From the NCBI GenBank assembly GCA_040882505.1, contig JBBEBE010000013.1:165299-229298 (forward strand): 64,000 bases of DNA, in the 5' to 3' direction. Of this stretch, positions 18,176-26,212 are shown one piece after another (positions within the stretch are counted from its first letter, which is position 1; each line of letters starts with the position of its first letter). This stretch comes from JBBEBE01 sp040882505 (lineage in GTDB: Bacteria > Bacteroidota > Rhodothermia > Balneolales > Balneolaceae). Under the pieces are notes generated by a model. The model had not been told where the DNA came from, made no database searches, and saw only the letters and a program-made list of their open reading frames with translations. A program made the translations under genes and the position numbers.

Positions 18176-19399
18176 CTACTCGCTCGCCTCTGCGTTGGAA
18201 TCGCGGCGTGAAGGCTCACGCAGCTCCCCGCCACCTCTGGCCGGCTCCCGCAGCTCCGGTACCCGAATTCGCCCTTGATCACTCAAACTGCGATGCCCGG
18301 TCACAATCAGGGATTCTCCCTCTTCCAGTCCGGAGAGAACCTGAACCTGCTCTCCCTGTTCCAGTCCGAGCTCGAGTTGACGCTGATGAGCAACGGAATC
18401 CCCTTGTGCGACGAACACGGTGTAATTTCGCCGTATTTCGACCGTATTGGTCTCCGGCTCAATGTAGGTTTCTACTTGATCAATAAGCGCTGATCGAGGG
18501 ACAACGATCACATTCTCGAGTGTCTGCAAACGTACCCGAGCCTCCAACAACATCCCTTGCCGGATCTCGTCGGTCGTCTCTTGCAGCGTAACCACGACCT
18601 CGCCGAGCCCGCTCACTTCGTCCAGCTGAGGACTCATGCGTGTCACCACACCTTCGGCCAGGATCGACCCTTGATTTGATCGACGAAGATCTACCGGCAT
18701 ACCCACCCGTGCCGCCATCCAATCCTCCATGGAGAGCCAGAGTCGAATTTCATACGCGGCTGTGTTGGCCAGTTCGAATAGTGGTTGCCCACCTGCTGCC
18801 AGATCCCCGCGAACGGCTGTTCTGGAGAGGACAACCCCAGTCACCGGTGCCCGAACACGTGTTTGAGCCAGATTTTCCCGACTCTGAGTCAATGCTGCCC
18901 GGGATCCCTCCAGCTGTGCCCGGCTCGATTGAAACTGGGCTCTCGCTTCATCAAATTCACTCTGACTGATCGCTCCCTGACCCGCCAATACCTGTTGGCG
19001 AACAAATTGTGTGCTGTCACGGGAGAACACGGACTCGGATTGACGCAGTTGAGCCTGTGCTTGCTCAAACGCATCCCGGAACGGGACATCATAAATTTCG
19101 GCCAACACATCCCCCGCTCGCACCGAATCTCCCAAATCTGCATGAACCGCCACAATCCGTTCGCTGATCTGGGGTGTGACCTGAATCCGGTCAACAGCCT
19201 GTACCGTACCAAAACTTCGCACCTGATCCGATATGGATCGACGCTCGACCGGAAGGGTTTCGACACTGGTCAATTGCATCATTCGCCCCCCCATGGCACC
19301 TCTCTGTCCTCCGGGTTCATTCGAAGAGCCGGAACAAGAGGCCAGTATTATCCAAATTGGAATCGAAACCAACACACAATTGACCATCCGTCTCATCAT
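18176..19399 (-). CDS. RND efflux membrane-fusion protein, lipoprotein
   Basis: Periplasmic adaptor of the HlyD/AcrA type. The N-terminus ends in IILASC, a lipobox (Cys22 counted from ATG 19399), so it is anchored by lipid. A barrel-sandwich half motif, GDSVRAGDVLAEI, is followed by a long helical hairpin (about residues 100-165) and the second half, RVRAPVTGVVLSRTAVRGD. A beta-barrel and a C-terminal membrane-proximal domain ending in EGESLIVTG follow. A TTG at 19402 is in frame, but the tandem ATGs at 19399/19396 are better starts. It heads the efflux operon, about 110 bp downstream of a palindrome likely to bind the TetR regulator. Confidence 0.92.
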   Translation of the reverse strand: MMRRMVNCVLVSIPIWIILASCSGSSNEPGGQRGAMGGRMMQLTSVETLPVERRSISDQVRSFGTVQAVDRIQVTPQISERIVAVHADLGDSVRAGDVLAEIYDVPFRDAFEQAQAQLRQSESVFSRDSTQFVRQQVLAGQGAISQSEFDEARAQFQSSRAQLEGSRAALTQSRENLAQTRVRAPVTGVVLSRTAVRGDLAAGGQPLFELANTAAYEIRLWLSMEDWMAARVGMPVDLRRSNQGSILAEGVVTRMSPQLDEVSGLGEVVVTLQETTDEIRQGMLLEARVRLQTLENVIVVPRSALIDQVETYIEPETNTVEIRRNYTVFVAQGDSVAHQRQLELGLEQGEQVQVLSGLEEGESLIVTGHRSLSDQGRIRVPELREPARGGGELREPSRRDSNAEASE

Positions 19400-19514
19400 C
19401 AATACTCTTCTCTCGGGGAATGTTTGGTGGGGCCTGCCGTTTACAGGATGATCTTCGACCGGCTTGAAGCTCCCGGCCTTCTCAAGGAAGAACGTACGTC
19501 AATTCAGAAACAGT

Positions 19515-19552
19515 ATCTCTTCCAATACGATAGATTTAACAGATCTGTCAAA
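19515..19552 (-). promoter_or_regulatory. Candidate promoter and TetR operator for the efflux operon
   Basis: TTTAACAGATCTGTCAAA (19535-19552) is an 18-bp palindrome with one mismatched pair and a perfect 10-bp core (19539-19548). Read on the minus strand it contains TTGACA (19546-19551), a consensus -35. A weaker -10-like GTATTG lies 17 bp downstream. A repressor bound here would block the polymerase. It sits between the tetR gene and the MFP gene, pointing at the MFP gene. Confidence 0.5.
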
Positions 19553-19631
19553 CTTTTACAAATCGATTCTGAACAAGGGGAAAAACGACGAGATCGATCA
19601 TCTCGCATTGGGAAGTCTTGAAGGTCTACAC

Positions 19632-20237
19632 TCAAGCGTCAAACGGAAGGAGTTCGAAATCAATCGCACGAAGAATATGCTCAACCATCTCTTTGTACGC
19701 TTCCGGTTGTTCCAGCAATCTCCCCATGAAAACCGCTCCTTCAAGCATGGCAACCAAATTGCGTGCGATTCGGTCGGCATCCACTTCGGGTCGAACCTCT
19801 CCTTTCTGGATGCCGATACGGATCACTCGTTCCAGATAGCTTGTCCAGACCTGCATGGCCTCTTGAACCCGCTTTTTGAGTTCCGGAAAATTTGAATCGG
19901 AATCGATGGCAGCATTCAGGACAGGGCATCCTCCCGGAAATTCAAGAATGACAATCCCGTGAGCCTTGAAAAAAGTGCGTAACTTTTCGAGAGTCTCACG
20001 TTTCTTGGAGACGCGCTCATGAAGAGCATCAAAGAGTTTCTCCTTGTTCCACTCGAACGCCTCCAGGGCCAACTCTTCCTTTCCCGAAAAATTACCGTAA
20101 ACCCCTCCTTTGGTGAGGCCGGTTGCTTGCAGAATGTCGGACATGGATGTGCCATGAAACCCGTTTCGATTGAAGAGTGGAGCACTCTTCTCAATGATCA
20201 TCTTTCGGGTACGCTCCGATTTTTTCGTTCTTGCCAT
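19632..20237 (-). CDS. TetR/AcrR-family transcriptional regulator
   Basis: A 201-residue regulator. The N-terminal helix-turn-helix is typical of TetR: RKMIIEKSAPLFNRNGF, then TSMSDILQATGLTKGGVYGNF. The ligand-binding half contains GGCPVLNAAIDSD, a segment seen in the AcrR/YcdC-like subgroup with a TetR_C_11/16-like domain, though the exact class is not certain. It lies 230 bp upstream of the efflux operon on the same strand, so it most likely represses that operon and is released by a pump substrate. A candidate operator lies between them. Confidence 0.88.
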   Translation of the reverse strand: MARTKKSERTRKMIIEKSAPLFNRNGFHGTSMSDILQATGLTKGGVYGNFSGKEELALEAFEWNKEKLFDALHERVSKKRETLEKLRTFFKAHGIVILEFPGGCPVLNAAIDSDSNFPELKKRVQEAMQVWTSYLERVIRIGIQKGEVRPEVDADRIARNLVAMLEGAVFMGRLLEQPEAYKEMVEHILRAIDFELLPFDA

Positions 20238-20290
20238 ACACTCAATCCTCCCGGTATTGAATCTCCTGTTCCCTCACCCAGCAAACCGAC

Positions 20291-20992
20291 CTATTCCGAC
20301 GAGTCGGCAGAGCGGCGTCGAATACGGATCGCAACCATCCACCCCACGATCAAAAGAAGAGTGAGTACCGCCCACGGTCGCCACGAGAATGCAGCGCCTG
20401 CAGAATCGAGCGATTCTTCCATCTGCTCAAGTCGCTGCTGGTTCAACAGAACCGGATCCTCGTCTGCAGCAAGAATGGTGAGCGGAATCCGAAACGGAGC
20501 CCCTCCCGGTGGAATGCAGAGCTCCTGATCACACGCTTGATAGTTCAGCATCGTCTGCAGGTGGACATCCCGCGGAGAAACCTGCTCGTCAATCTCCAGA
20601 TCGACCAAGACGTGGACCGTACCTTCGTACACATTGAATGGATTGCCGGCATAGGGTACCGATCGATCCAGTCCGTCTGAATAACGAACCGAACGAACCG
20701 TTACGCCCGGCATGTTCTCGATCATCAACCGAGTCGGAGTATATAATGAATACGAAGGGGTATTGGAGTGAATCATCCATCCCTCCTCGACCCGTATCTG
20801 AAATCCAATCTGCATGGACGACCCGGCCGGAACCGCTTTATGCGAAGGGACCACCTCCACATCTACCCAGTCATTGCTGCTCTCACCGGCACCCGGTATT
20901 TCGACCTGTGCAGCCAGCGGAGTGGGGATTACCGTCCATCCGATCAGCAGAACCAACCAACTCAGACCAATCCCCATCGTAACTGCTCTCAT
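20291..20992 (-). CDS. Membrane-anchored DsbD N-terminal-domain (nDsbD-like) protein
   Basis: A 233-residue protein with a signal peptide (about 1-29) and an immunoglobulin-like nDsbD domain. The redox loop YQACDQELCIPP contains the two cysteines that in nDsbD pass electrons to DsbC, DsbG or cytochrome maturation factors. Unlike full DsbD, no eight-helix domain and no thioredoxin domain follow. The protein ends with a short linker, one membrane helix (about 206-223) and a basic tail, RIRRRS. Electron supply must therefore come from a separate CcdA/DsbD-beta protein. Its start overlaps the sufE stop (ATGA). Confidence 0.8.
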   Translation of the reverse strand: MRAVTMGIGLSWLVLLIGWTVIPTPLAAQVEIPGAGESSNDWVDVEVVPSHKAVPAGSSMQIGFQIRVEEGWMIHSNTPSYSLYTPTRLMIENMPGVTVRSVRYSDGLDRSVPYAGNPFNVYEGTVHVLVDLEIDEQVSPRDVHLQTMLNYQACDQELCIPPGGAPFRIPLTILAADEDPVLLNQQRLEQMEESLDSAGAAFSWRPWAVLTLLLIVGWMVAIRIRRRSADSSE

Positions 20993-21435
20993 CCGCTCTT
21001 CTCCTCTGTATCTGATTTCATTTTAGACTTGAACGCCATGGCATAGATCTTCATTTGACGAACCATGGAGATGAGCCCGTTCGAGCGGGTCGGCGAAAGG
21101 TGCTCCTGCATACTGATTTCCTGGATAAATGTTGGTTCCGTGGAGAGTATGACATCAGGGGTTTCACCAGAGTAGAATCGAACCATCAACGCAACCAACC
21201 CCTTGGTAATCGCCGCATCACTGTCGGCTTCGAAGATCACTTTCCCGTCACGATTGGATGCAACGAGCCAGACTTGGGACTGACAACCCCGCACCAAATT
21301 CTCATCGATCTGATGCTTCGGATCCAGGGGAGGCATCTTCTGCCCCAGTCGGATGATGTGTTTGTATCGTTCCTGCCAATCTTCCAGGAGTGAAAACTCC
21401 CGGACCATTCGTTGCTGTTTTTCTTGTATATCCAT
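20989..21435 (-). CDS. sufE: SufE-family sulfur acceptor
   Basis: A 148-residue cytosolic SufE. The active-site Cys lies in VRGCQSQVWL (residue ~51), preceded by LPWE-like hydrophobic and Asp/Lys residues typical of the fold. The C-terminal MSMQEHLSPTRSNGL-like segment (EISMQEHLSPTRSNGL) is conserved in the family. SufE takes persulfide sulfur from SufS for Fe-S assembly. It is placed in an operon with the nDsbD gene rather than with sufBCD, which are not in the window. Confidence 0.93.
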   Translation of the reverse strand: MDIQEKQQRMVREFSLLEDWQERYKHIIRLGQKMPPLDPKHQIDENLVRGCQSQVWLVASNRDGKVIFEADSDAAITKGLVALMVRFYSGETPDVILSTEPTFIQEISMQEHLSPTRSNGLISMVRQMKIYAMAFKSKMKSDTEEKSG

Positions 21436-21498
21436 ATCAGTAAGAAGATACCAAATCTCACTATGGATGCCTATCCACTCTCAACGCGTCCGCAGCTG

Positions 21499-22740
21499 TC
21501 AGACGGCTCCATCGGAAGATTCGACGGAGACCACACCATAGATCACATCACCGTGAATGGATTCCGTGCCTGGACGAGCAACATCGACCACCGGAATCGG
21601 ATTCCGTCGTGCACAGACGATATGATAATTTTCCGTACTCTGTCTGCCATCACAGACCCGGTCCAAATGGTCGCAAACACGTTCCCAGTCCTCATTGGCG
21701 ACTCGATCCCGCAGCGGAGTACGCTCGACATCCGAGCAAGGGATACCGGTAATGTGTCCGAAACTCTCGCTGATCCACTGAATCAGATACTCCCCGTTCT
21801 CACGTTCAATCTTGTATTCGTAGTCTGAACGCTTCTCCAGGAGTCGTTCTCGCTCTTGACCACGCTGCAGGAGTTCGATAATCCGTTTTTGCAGGGAGCG
21901 GTTGTGAAGCTTGATCCGTATTCTGCCTCCCTCTTCGGACGATATCCACTTACTGCTCACATCCGTCTCCACCTCTTTTCCGGCAAGACAGCACCAGGTC
22001 CAGTGAAATCTGCCTGCTGCAAACTTCTCTTCACCGGCGGTTGCAAAGAGAGACGAGACGTTCTCCTTCTGATCGTCCCGAATCCACTCCCAAACGGGTC
22101 TTCCAATCAACTCCTCTTTGGGAACACCCACAAGATCCCGAAATGCTTTGTTGGCATCCAGAATGGTACCATCCGGTGCAAGATCTGCACGAACCGATTT
22201 TACCTCTTCATGAAGCTTGTCAAATTCCAGCTGGGTATCGACCAACGTTCGTTCCAACCGTTTCCGCTGTGTAATATCGTGTTGGTAGGACACCCAATGG
22301 GTAATTTCTCCCTTCGCATTGGTCAACGGATGGATATCCCATTGATTGACAAACTCGGTGCCGTCTTTCCTGTAGTTGATCGCCTGCCCGAAAAAAGGTT
22401 GCCCGCTCGACAACCTCTCTCTCAATCGATTCAGCACCGCCTGATCCGTCTTTTCTCCCTGTAGTATTCGGGGAGACTTTCCAATGACTTCATCCCGGCT
22501 GTATCCGGTAATTCGGGTAAACCCGTCGTTCACATAGACAATGCGGGGACCCGGGTCTTCCATCTCCAGGTCGGTGATTAGAATGGAGTCATAATCGTTT
22601 CGGATGGAACGCTCCAGGAGCCTCAGAAACGTTTTTTCCCGCTCCAGATCCTCCTCCAGTTCCAGAAACTTCTCCTCCAATTTTCGACAGGATGCTTCAT
22701 CCTTGCAGCATTCACTCAATAGCTCTTTCCAATTCTTCAT
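21499..22740 (-). CDS. Triple-PAS domain protein without an output domain
   Basis: A protein of about 413 residues. It has an N-terminal coiled-coil-like stretch rich in Glu/Lys (about 10-45), then three PAS domains (about 50-165, 180-290 and 310-400). The first contains GKSPRILQGEKTD, which resembles the LOV signature GxNCRFLQG but lacks the flavin-bonding Cys, followed by HWVSYQHDITQRK. No kinase, cyclase or receiver follows. The frame opens with TTG at 22755, but ATG 22740 is preferred. It could sense redox or a small ligand and act by protein-protein contacts; the partner is unknown. Confidence 0.75.
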   Translation of the reverse strand: MKNWKELLSECCKDEASCRKLEEKFLELEEDLEREKTFLRLLERSIRNDYDSILITDLEMEDPGPRIVYVNDGFTRITGYSRDEVIGKSPRILQGEKTDQAVLNRLRERLSSGQPFFGQAINYRKDGTEFVNQWDIHPLTNAKGEITHWVSYQHDITQRKRLERTLVDTQLEFDKLHEEVKSVRADLAPDGTILDANKAFRDLVGVPKEELIGRPVWEWIRDDQKENVSSLFATAGEEKFAAGRFHWTWCCLAGKEVETDVSSKWISSEEGGRIRIKLHNRSLQKRIIELLQRGQERERLLEKRSDYEYKIERENGEYLIQWISESFGHITGIPCSDVERTPLRDRVANEDWERVCDHLDRVCDGRQSTENYHIVCARRNPIPVVDVARPGTESIHGDVIYGVVSVESSDGAV

Positions 22741-22846
22741 ACGATCCGGTTCCAACTTGACGGGTCACAATTCAGATATGCAACAGCGCCCGTAATCAGA
22801 ATCGTTCCAAAAAAGCACGTTTATCCTGTAATTCTGCAGAGTCGGG

Positions 22847-23665
22847 CTATTTGAGCTCCAGGCCACTCTTTTCAGAACTGAAACCGGACTCATCCTGCTT
22901 CAAATCCTGACTGCCGAAAAGCAATTCCAATTCCGTTCTCAACTTCTGAATGGAGAGACCACTGGTCAAATTTCCGTTTCGCGCCACCGATATGCGACCC
23001 GTCTCTTCAGAGACGACCACGACGAACACATTGTTCGTCTCACTCACACCCACTGCCGCCCGGTGTCGAGTACCGAAAACACTGGAAAGATTCGGATTCT
23101 GGGAAATTGGAAGATAGCAGCTGGCCGCGACAATACGGCTGTCCCGAATGATGACCGCACCATCGTGAAGGGGAGACTCTTTTTTGAAAATCGTCTCGAG
23201 AAGTTCACTCTTGACCCGTGCATCGAGTTTCACGCCCACATCGACCAGATCCTGCATGGACGAGCTTCTGCTGAAGACAATCAGTGCACCGGTTTTGGTC
23301 TGCGCCATGTTTCGAACCGCTGTAATGACCTCGTCAATCACGGAGTGGGTATTCCCTTGGGAAAAAAACCGGTCAATCGACGTATTTTGGCCAAGGCTGT
23401 AAAGCAGCTTTCGAATTTCGGGCTGAAAGATGATAATGACTGCCAACACCCCGACATCCAACACACTCCGAAGAATGAAATTGAGTGTCGAAAGTCCGAG
23501 AAGGGAGACACCTGCATTGATCAGAATGACGAACACCAATCCAAGAGCAGCTTGAATGGCAAACGTTCCCCGGATCCAGCGATAGAGGAAGGAGAGAACC
23601 AAAGCGATGATCGCGATCTCGATGAGATCCGTGATGCCGATTTCCAGAAATCCGATGGGTATCAA
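22847..23665 (-). CDS. cdaA: Diadenylate cyclase CdaA
   Basis: Synthesises c-di-AMP from two ATP. The N-terminus has three membrane helices (about 10-80), followed by the DAC domain with PLHDGAVIIRD (DGA motif) and GTRHRAAVGVSE (RHR motif). Length (272) matches the membrane-bound CdaA type. An in-frame TGA lies just upstream, so TTG at 23665 is the likely start, an uncommon choice. It sits 23 bp after folP, a frequent pairing in Bacteroidota, where the usual Firmicutes partners cdaR and glmM are absent. c-di-AMP normally controls potassium and osmolyte homeostasis. Confidence 0.93.
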   Translation of the reverse strand: MIPIGFLEIGITDLIEIAIIALVLSFLYRWIRGTFAIQAALGLVFVILINAGVSLLGLSTLNFILRSVLDVGVLAVIIIFQPEIRKLLYSLGQNTSIDRFFSQGNTHSVIDEVITAVRNMAQTKTGALIVFSRSSSMQDLVDVGVKLDARVKSELLETIFKKESPLHDGAVIIRDSRIVAASCYLPISQNPNLSSVFGTRHRAAVGVSETNNVFVVVVSEETGRISVARNGNLTSGLSIQKLRTELELLFGSQDLKQDESGFSSEKSGLELK

Positions 23666-23688
23666 TTCGGGGATGGTTCAGGTGAACA

Positions 23689-24543
23689 TTAGACGTCCGG
23701 GCCGGTCACTGCCTGGAAGACACGAATGGAGTCGACAGCTTCCAAGACATCGTGAACACGAAGAATCGACGCACCCTGCATGAGCGCATGGTAGTGAACT
23801 GCCACGGTTCCGGCAAGTCGCCCTTCGACACTGCGCCCGTCAAGTATCTGTCCGATCATCGATTTACGAGAGATTCCGACGAGCAGTGGAAATCCCAATG
23901 AGGCAAATGCACTCAGTTCCCGAATCAGTTCCAAGTTGTGCTTCAGCTGTTTGCCGAATCCGAATCCGGGATCAAGAATGACGGGAGAGACACCTGCCAA
24001 CGTCAACTCTTCCGTTTTCTCCCGGAAAAAATCCAGAAGGTCTTTCACGACATCCTTGTAGTGCGGCTCCGCCTGCATTGTCTTCGGCTCCCCTTGTGAA
24101 TGCATGCAGATATAACCGGCACCATATCGTGCAGCCAGGCCGGCCAGTGCAGGCTCCTTCCGAAGACCACTGACATCATTTACAAAGTGGACTCCGCGTT
24201 CAAGTGCCTCTTCTGCAACTCGAAACTTGGTGGTATCAATTGAAAAGAGTAGATCGGGATGTAACGAGACTACACGCTCCAAAACCGGCATGACGCGCTC
24301 CATCTCCAATTGTTCAGACACCGGATCCGACCCGGGCCGGGTCGACTCACCACCAATATCGATGATGCGAGCTCCCTGACGAGCCATTTCGTGCACACGT
24401 GCTTCGGCTCGATCAATGGTTGTCCACTCCCCTCCATCAGAAAATGAATCCGGAGTCACATTCAGTACCCCCATCACCACCGGAGCAGACAGATCCAGTC
24501 GGGTTCCGTGAATCGTCCAGGAATTCTGCTCGTGCAGCTTCAT
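23689..24543 (-). CDS. folP: Dihydropteroate synthase
   Basis: A TIM-barrel enzyme joining p-aminobenzoate to dihydropterin pyrophosphate in folate synthesis. The first motif VMGVLNVTPDSFSDGG and the second IIDIGGESTRPG are intact. DPGFGFGK and the C-terminal RVHDV are also present. The frame opens with a TTG at 24579 inside the ferredoxin gene, but ATG 24543 gives a usual N-terminus and leaves 16 bp after the ferredoxin stop. It is transcribed with the ferredoxin ahead of it and with cdaA behind it. Confidence 0.95.
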   Translation of the reverse strand: MKLHEQNSWTIHGTRLDLSAPVVMGVLNVTPDSFSDGGEWTTIDRAEARVHEMARQGARIIDIGGESTRPGSDPVSEQLEMERVMPVLERVVSLHPDLLFSIDTTKFRVAEEALERGVHFVNDVSGLRKEPALAGLAARYGAGYICMHSQGEPKTMQAEPHYKDVVKDLLDFFREKTEELTLAGVSPVILDPGFGFGKQLKHNLELIRELSAFASLGFPLLVGISRKSMIGQILDGRSVEGRLAGTVAVHYHALMQGASILRVHDVLEAVDSIRVFQAVTGPDV

Positions 24544-24559
24544 CACGGATTCGACGAGT

Positions 24560-24901
24560 TCAATCGTCCCACTCTTCAATCAGGTGCTCACGTTTCTCGT
24601 CAACTTCTGCCCACTCATCCGCATCCGGAAGCGGGTCCCGGGTTTCGTTGATCAGGTACTCCTCCCAATCCTCGGCAAGGCGTTCGTTCAAATCGATGTA
24701 ATCTTCCCATTTTTCGGGCAATTCGTCATCCGGATAGATCGCTTCCACCGGACACTCCGGCACACATGCATCGCAATCGATACACTCCAAAGGGTCAATG
24801 ACCAAAAAGTTCGGGCCTTCACGAAAAGCATCAACCGGACAGACCGATGCACAATTTGTGTACTTACACTTGATGCAGGGTTCCGCTACAATGTATGCCA
24901 T
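24560..24901 (-). CDS. Ferredoxin, seven-iron (3Fe-4S/4Fe-4S) type
   Basis: A 113-residue ferredoxin close to Azotobacter FdI in layout. CIKCKYTNCASVCPVDAF holds the first group of cysteines, and CIDCDACVPECPVEAI the second. The spacing fits one 3Fe-4S and one 4Fe-4S cluster. The extra Cys of FdI after VCPVD is replaced by Ala. The C-terminal half is acidic, ending PLPDADEWAEVDEK as in the FdxA family. It would carry low-potential electrons in the cytosol; KorAB and Fe-S biosynthesis are possible partners. It stands first in the folP-cdaA operon. Confidence 0.92.
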   Translation of the reverse strand: MAYIVAEPCIKCKYTNCASVCPVDAFREGPNFLVIDPLECIDCDACVPECPVEAIYPDDELPEKWEDYIDLNERLAEDWEEYLINETRDPLPDADEWAEVDEKREHLIEEWDD

Positions 24902-24970
24902 GGTGGTAATCTCTGTTGGTTACGTATCTGCGGTCCGTCCGGAGCCTTCCGGCAGACCCACGGAATATAC

Positions 24971-24995
24971 AGGTTGTATCTGTTTCATACAGCCT
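24971..24995. repeat. Inverted repeat upstream of the ferredoxin gene
   Basis: AGGTTGTAT (24971-24979) pairs with ATACAGCCT (24987-24995) over 9 bp with one G-T pair and a 7-base loop. It lies between nadA and the ferredoxin gene, 70-94 bp before the ferredoxin start. It may be an operator or a weak transcript end; no T-run follows on the minus strand. Confidence 0.3.
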
Positions 24996-25040
24996 GAAAT
25001 CTTGGACAGTCCCACGCCCTTTTTCTGCTTACGACGCGAC

Positions 25041-26156
25041 TCAGGATCGCTCAAGCATGCGTTCAAGTGCAAGAGTGGCATCCCGTGCAATCTCCGGATC
25101 TACCTGAATCCGGTTCACGACTTCGCCTTCGGACAATCGGTCCAGTGCCCAGCAGAAATGAGCCATGTCAATCCTGTTCATGGTCAGACATGGACAGAGA
25201 AACGGATTCAATGAAACGATCTCTTTGTCCGGATGCTCGGCAATCAGACGATTCACAAGATTCATCTCTGTTCCAATGGCCCATTTGCTTCCGGCCGTTG
25301 CCTCTTCAATGGTTCGGATGATAAAGCTGGTCGACCCCGCAAAGTCCGCCGCTTGAACCACCTCGTGCAGACACTCTGGATGGACCAGGATCTGAATGTT
25401 CGGGTCGTTCTCTTTCAGGTGGGCAATATGGCCGACCGTAAATTTCTCGTGTACCGAACAGTGCCCCTTCCAAAGCACCACACGAATTTTCTGCAGATCA
25501 TCGCCATCAAATTCCAGTTGGTGAGCGATCGGATCCCAAACTGCCATTTCGTCGAGTGGAACCCCCAAATCAAACGCGGTATTTCGTCCCAGATGTTGAT
25601 CCGGGAGAAACAGTATCCTCTCCTTTTGTGTAAATGCCCACTCCAACATCTTCTTTGCATTGGACGATGTCACCGTGGCTCCTCCGTGACGACCGACAAA
25701 CGATTTGATCGCTGCAGTCGAGTTCACATAGGTTAACGGGAGAAGTGAATCTCCCCAGATCTCCTGCATGACAGACCACCCGCGTTCCGTCTGGTCGCGA
25801 GTCGCCATATCGGCCATGGAACATCCGGCCCGCATGTCGGGGAGAATGACTTGCTGGTGATCGGCCGTCAGCATGTCGGCCGTCTCTGCCATGAAATGAA
25901 CCCCACAAAAAACAACGAATTCAGCTTCCGGTTTTTCTCGACAAATCTGTGCCAATTTGAGCGAGTCTCCGCGTGCATCGGCAAACTGAATCACTTCGTC
26001 TTTCTGATAGTGGTGGCCAGGGATAAAAAGCCGATTTCCCAGCGTTTTTTTTACCGATCGAATTCGTTGGGCCATCTCCTCCTCACTCAGGCGGGAATAG
26101 AGATCCGGCAGTGTGGTGGTCTGTTGATCCTGATCAATGAAATCCAATACATCCAT
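25041..26156 (-). CDS. nadA: Quinolinate synthase
   Basis: A 4Fe-4S enzyme that condenses iminoaspartate with dihydroxyacetone phosphate to quinolinate. Cysteines that can ligate the cluster lie in VVFCGVHFMAETADML, RAGCSMAD, VHPECLHEV and FLCPCLTMN, and the HHYQKDE and TSSNA substrate-binding segments are present. Length (371) is that of the long NadA type. AGGAG lies 6 bases before the ATG. It follows nadC on the same strand, with nadB nearby, giving a full de novo NAD route (NadB-NadA-NadC). Confidence 0.95.
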   Translation of the reverse strand: MDVLDFIDQDQQTTTLPDLYSRLSEEEMAQRIRSVKKTLGNRLFIPGHHYQKDEVIQFADARGDSLKLAQICREKPEAEFVVFCGVHFMAETADMLTADHQQVILPDMRAGCSMADMATRDQTERGWSVMQEIWGDSLLPLTYVNSTAAIKSFVGRHGGATVTSSNAKKMLEWAFTQKERILFLPDQHLGRNTAFDLGVPLDEMAVWDPIAHQLEFDGDDLQKIRVVLWKGHCSVHEKFTVGHIAHLKENDPNIQILVHPECLHEVVQAADFAGSTSFIIRTIEEATAGSKWAIGTEMNLVNRLIAEHPDKEIVSLNPFLCPCLTMNRIDMAHFCWALDRLSEGEVVNRIQVDPEIARDATLALERMLERS

Positions 26157-26212
26157 AATGAACTCCTTCTCTTGTCACGTCTGCGGGTCTTTCGGTTCAA
26201 CCCGTCATTGCG

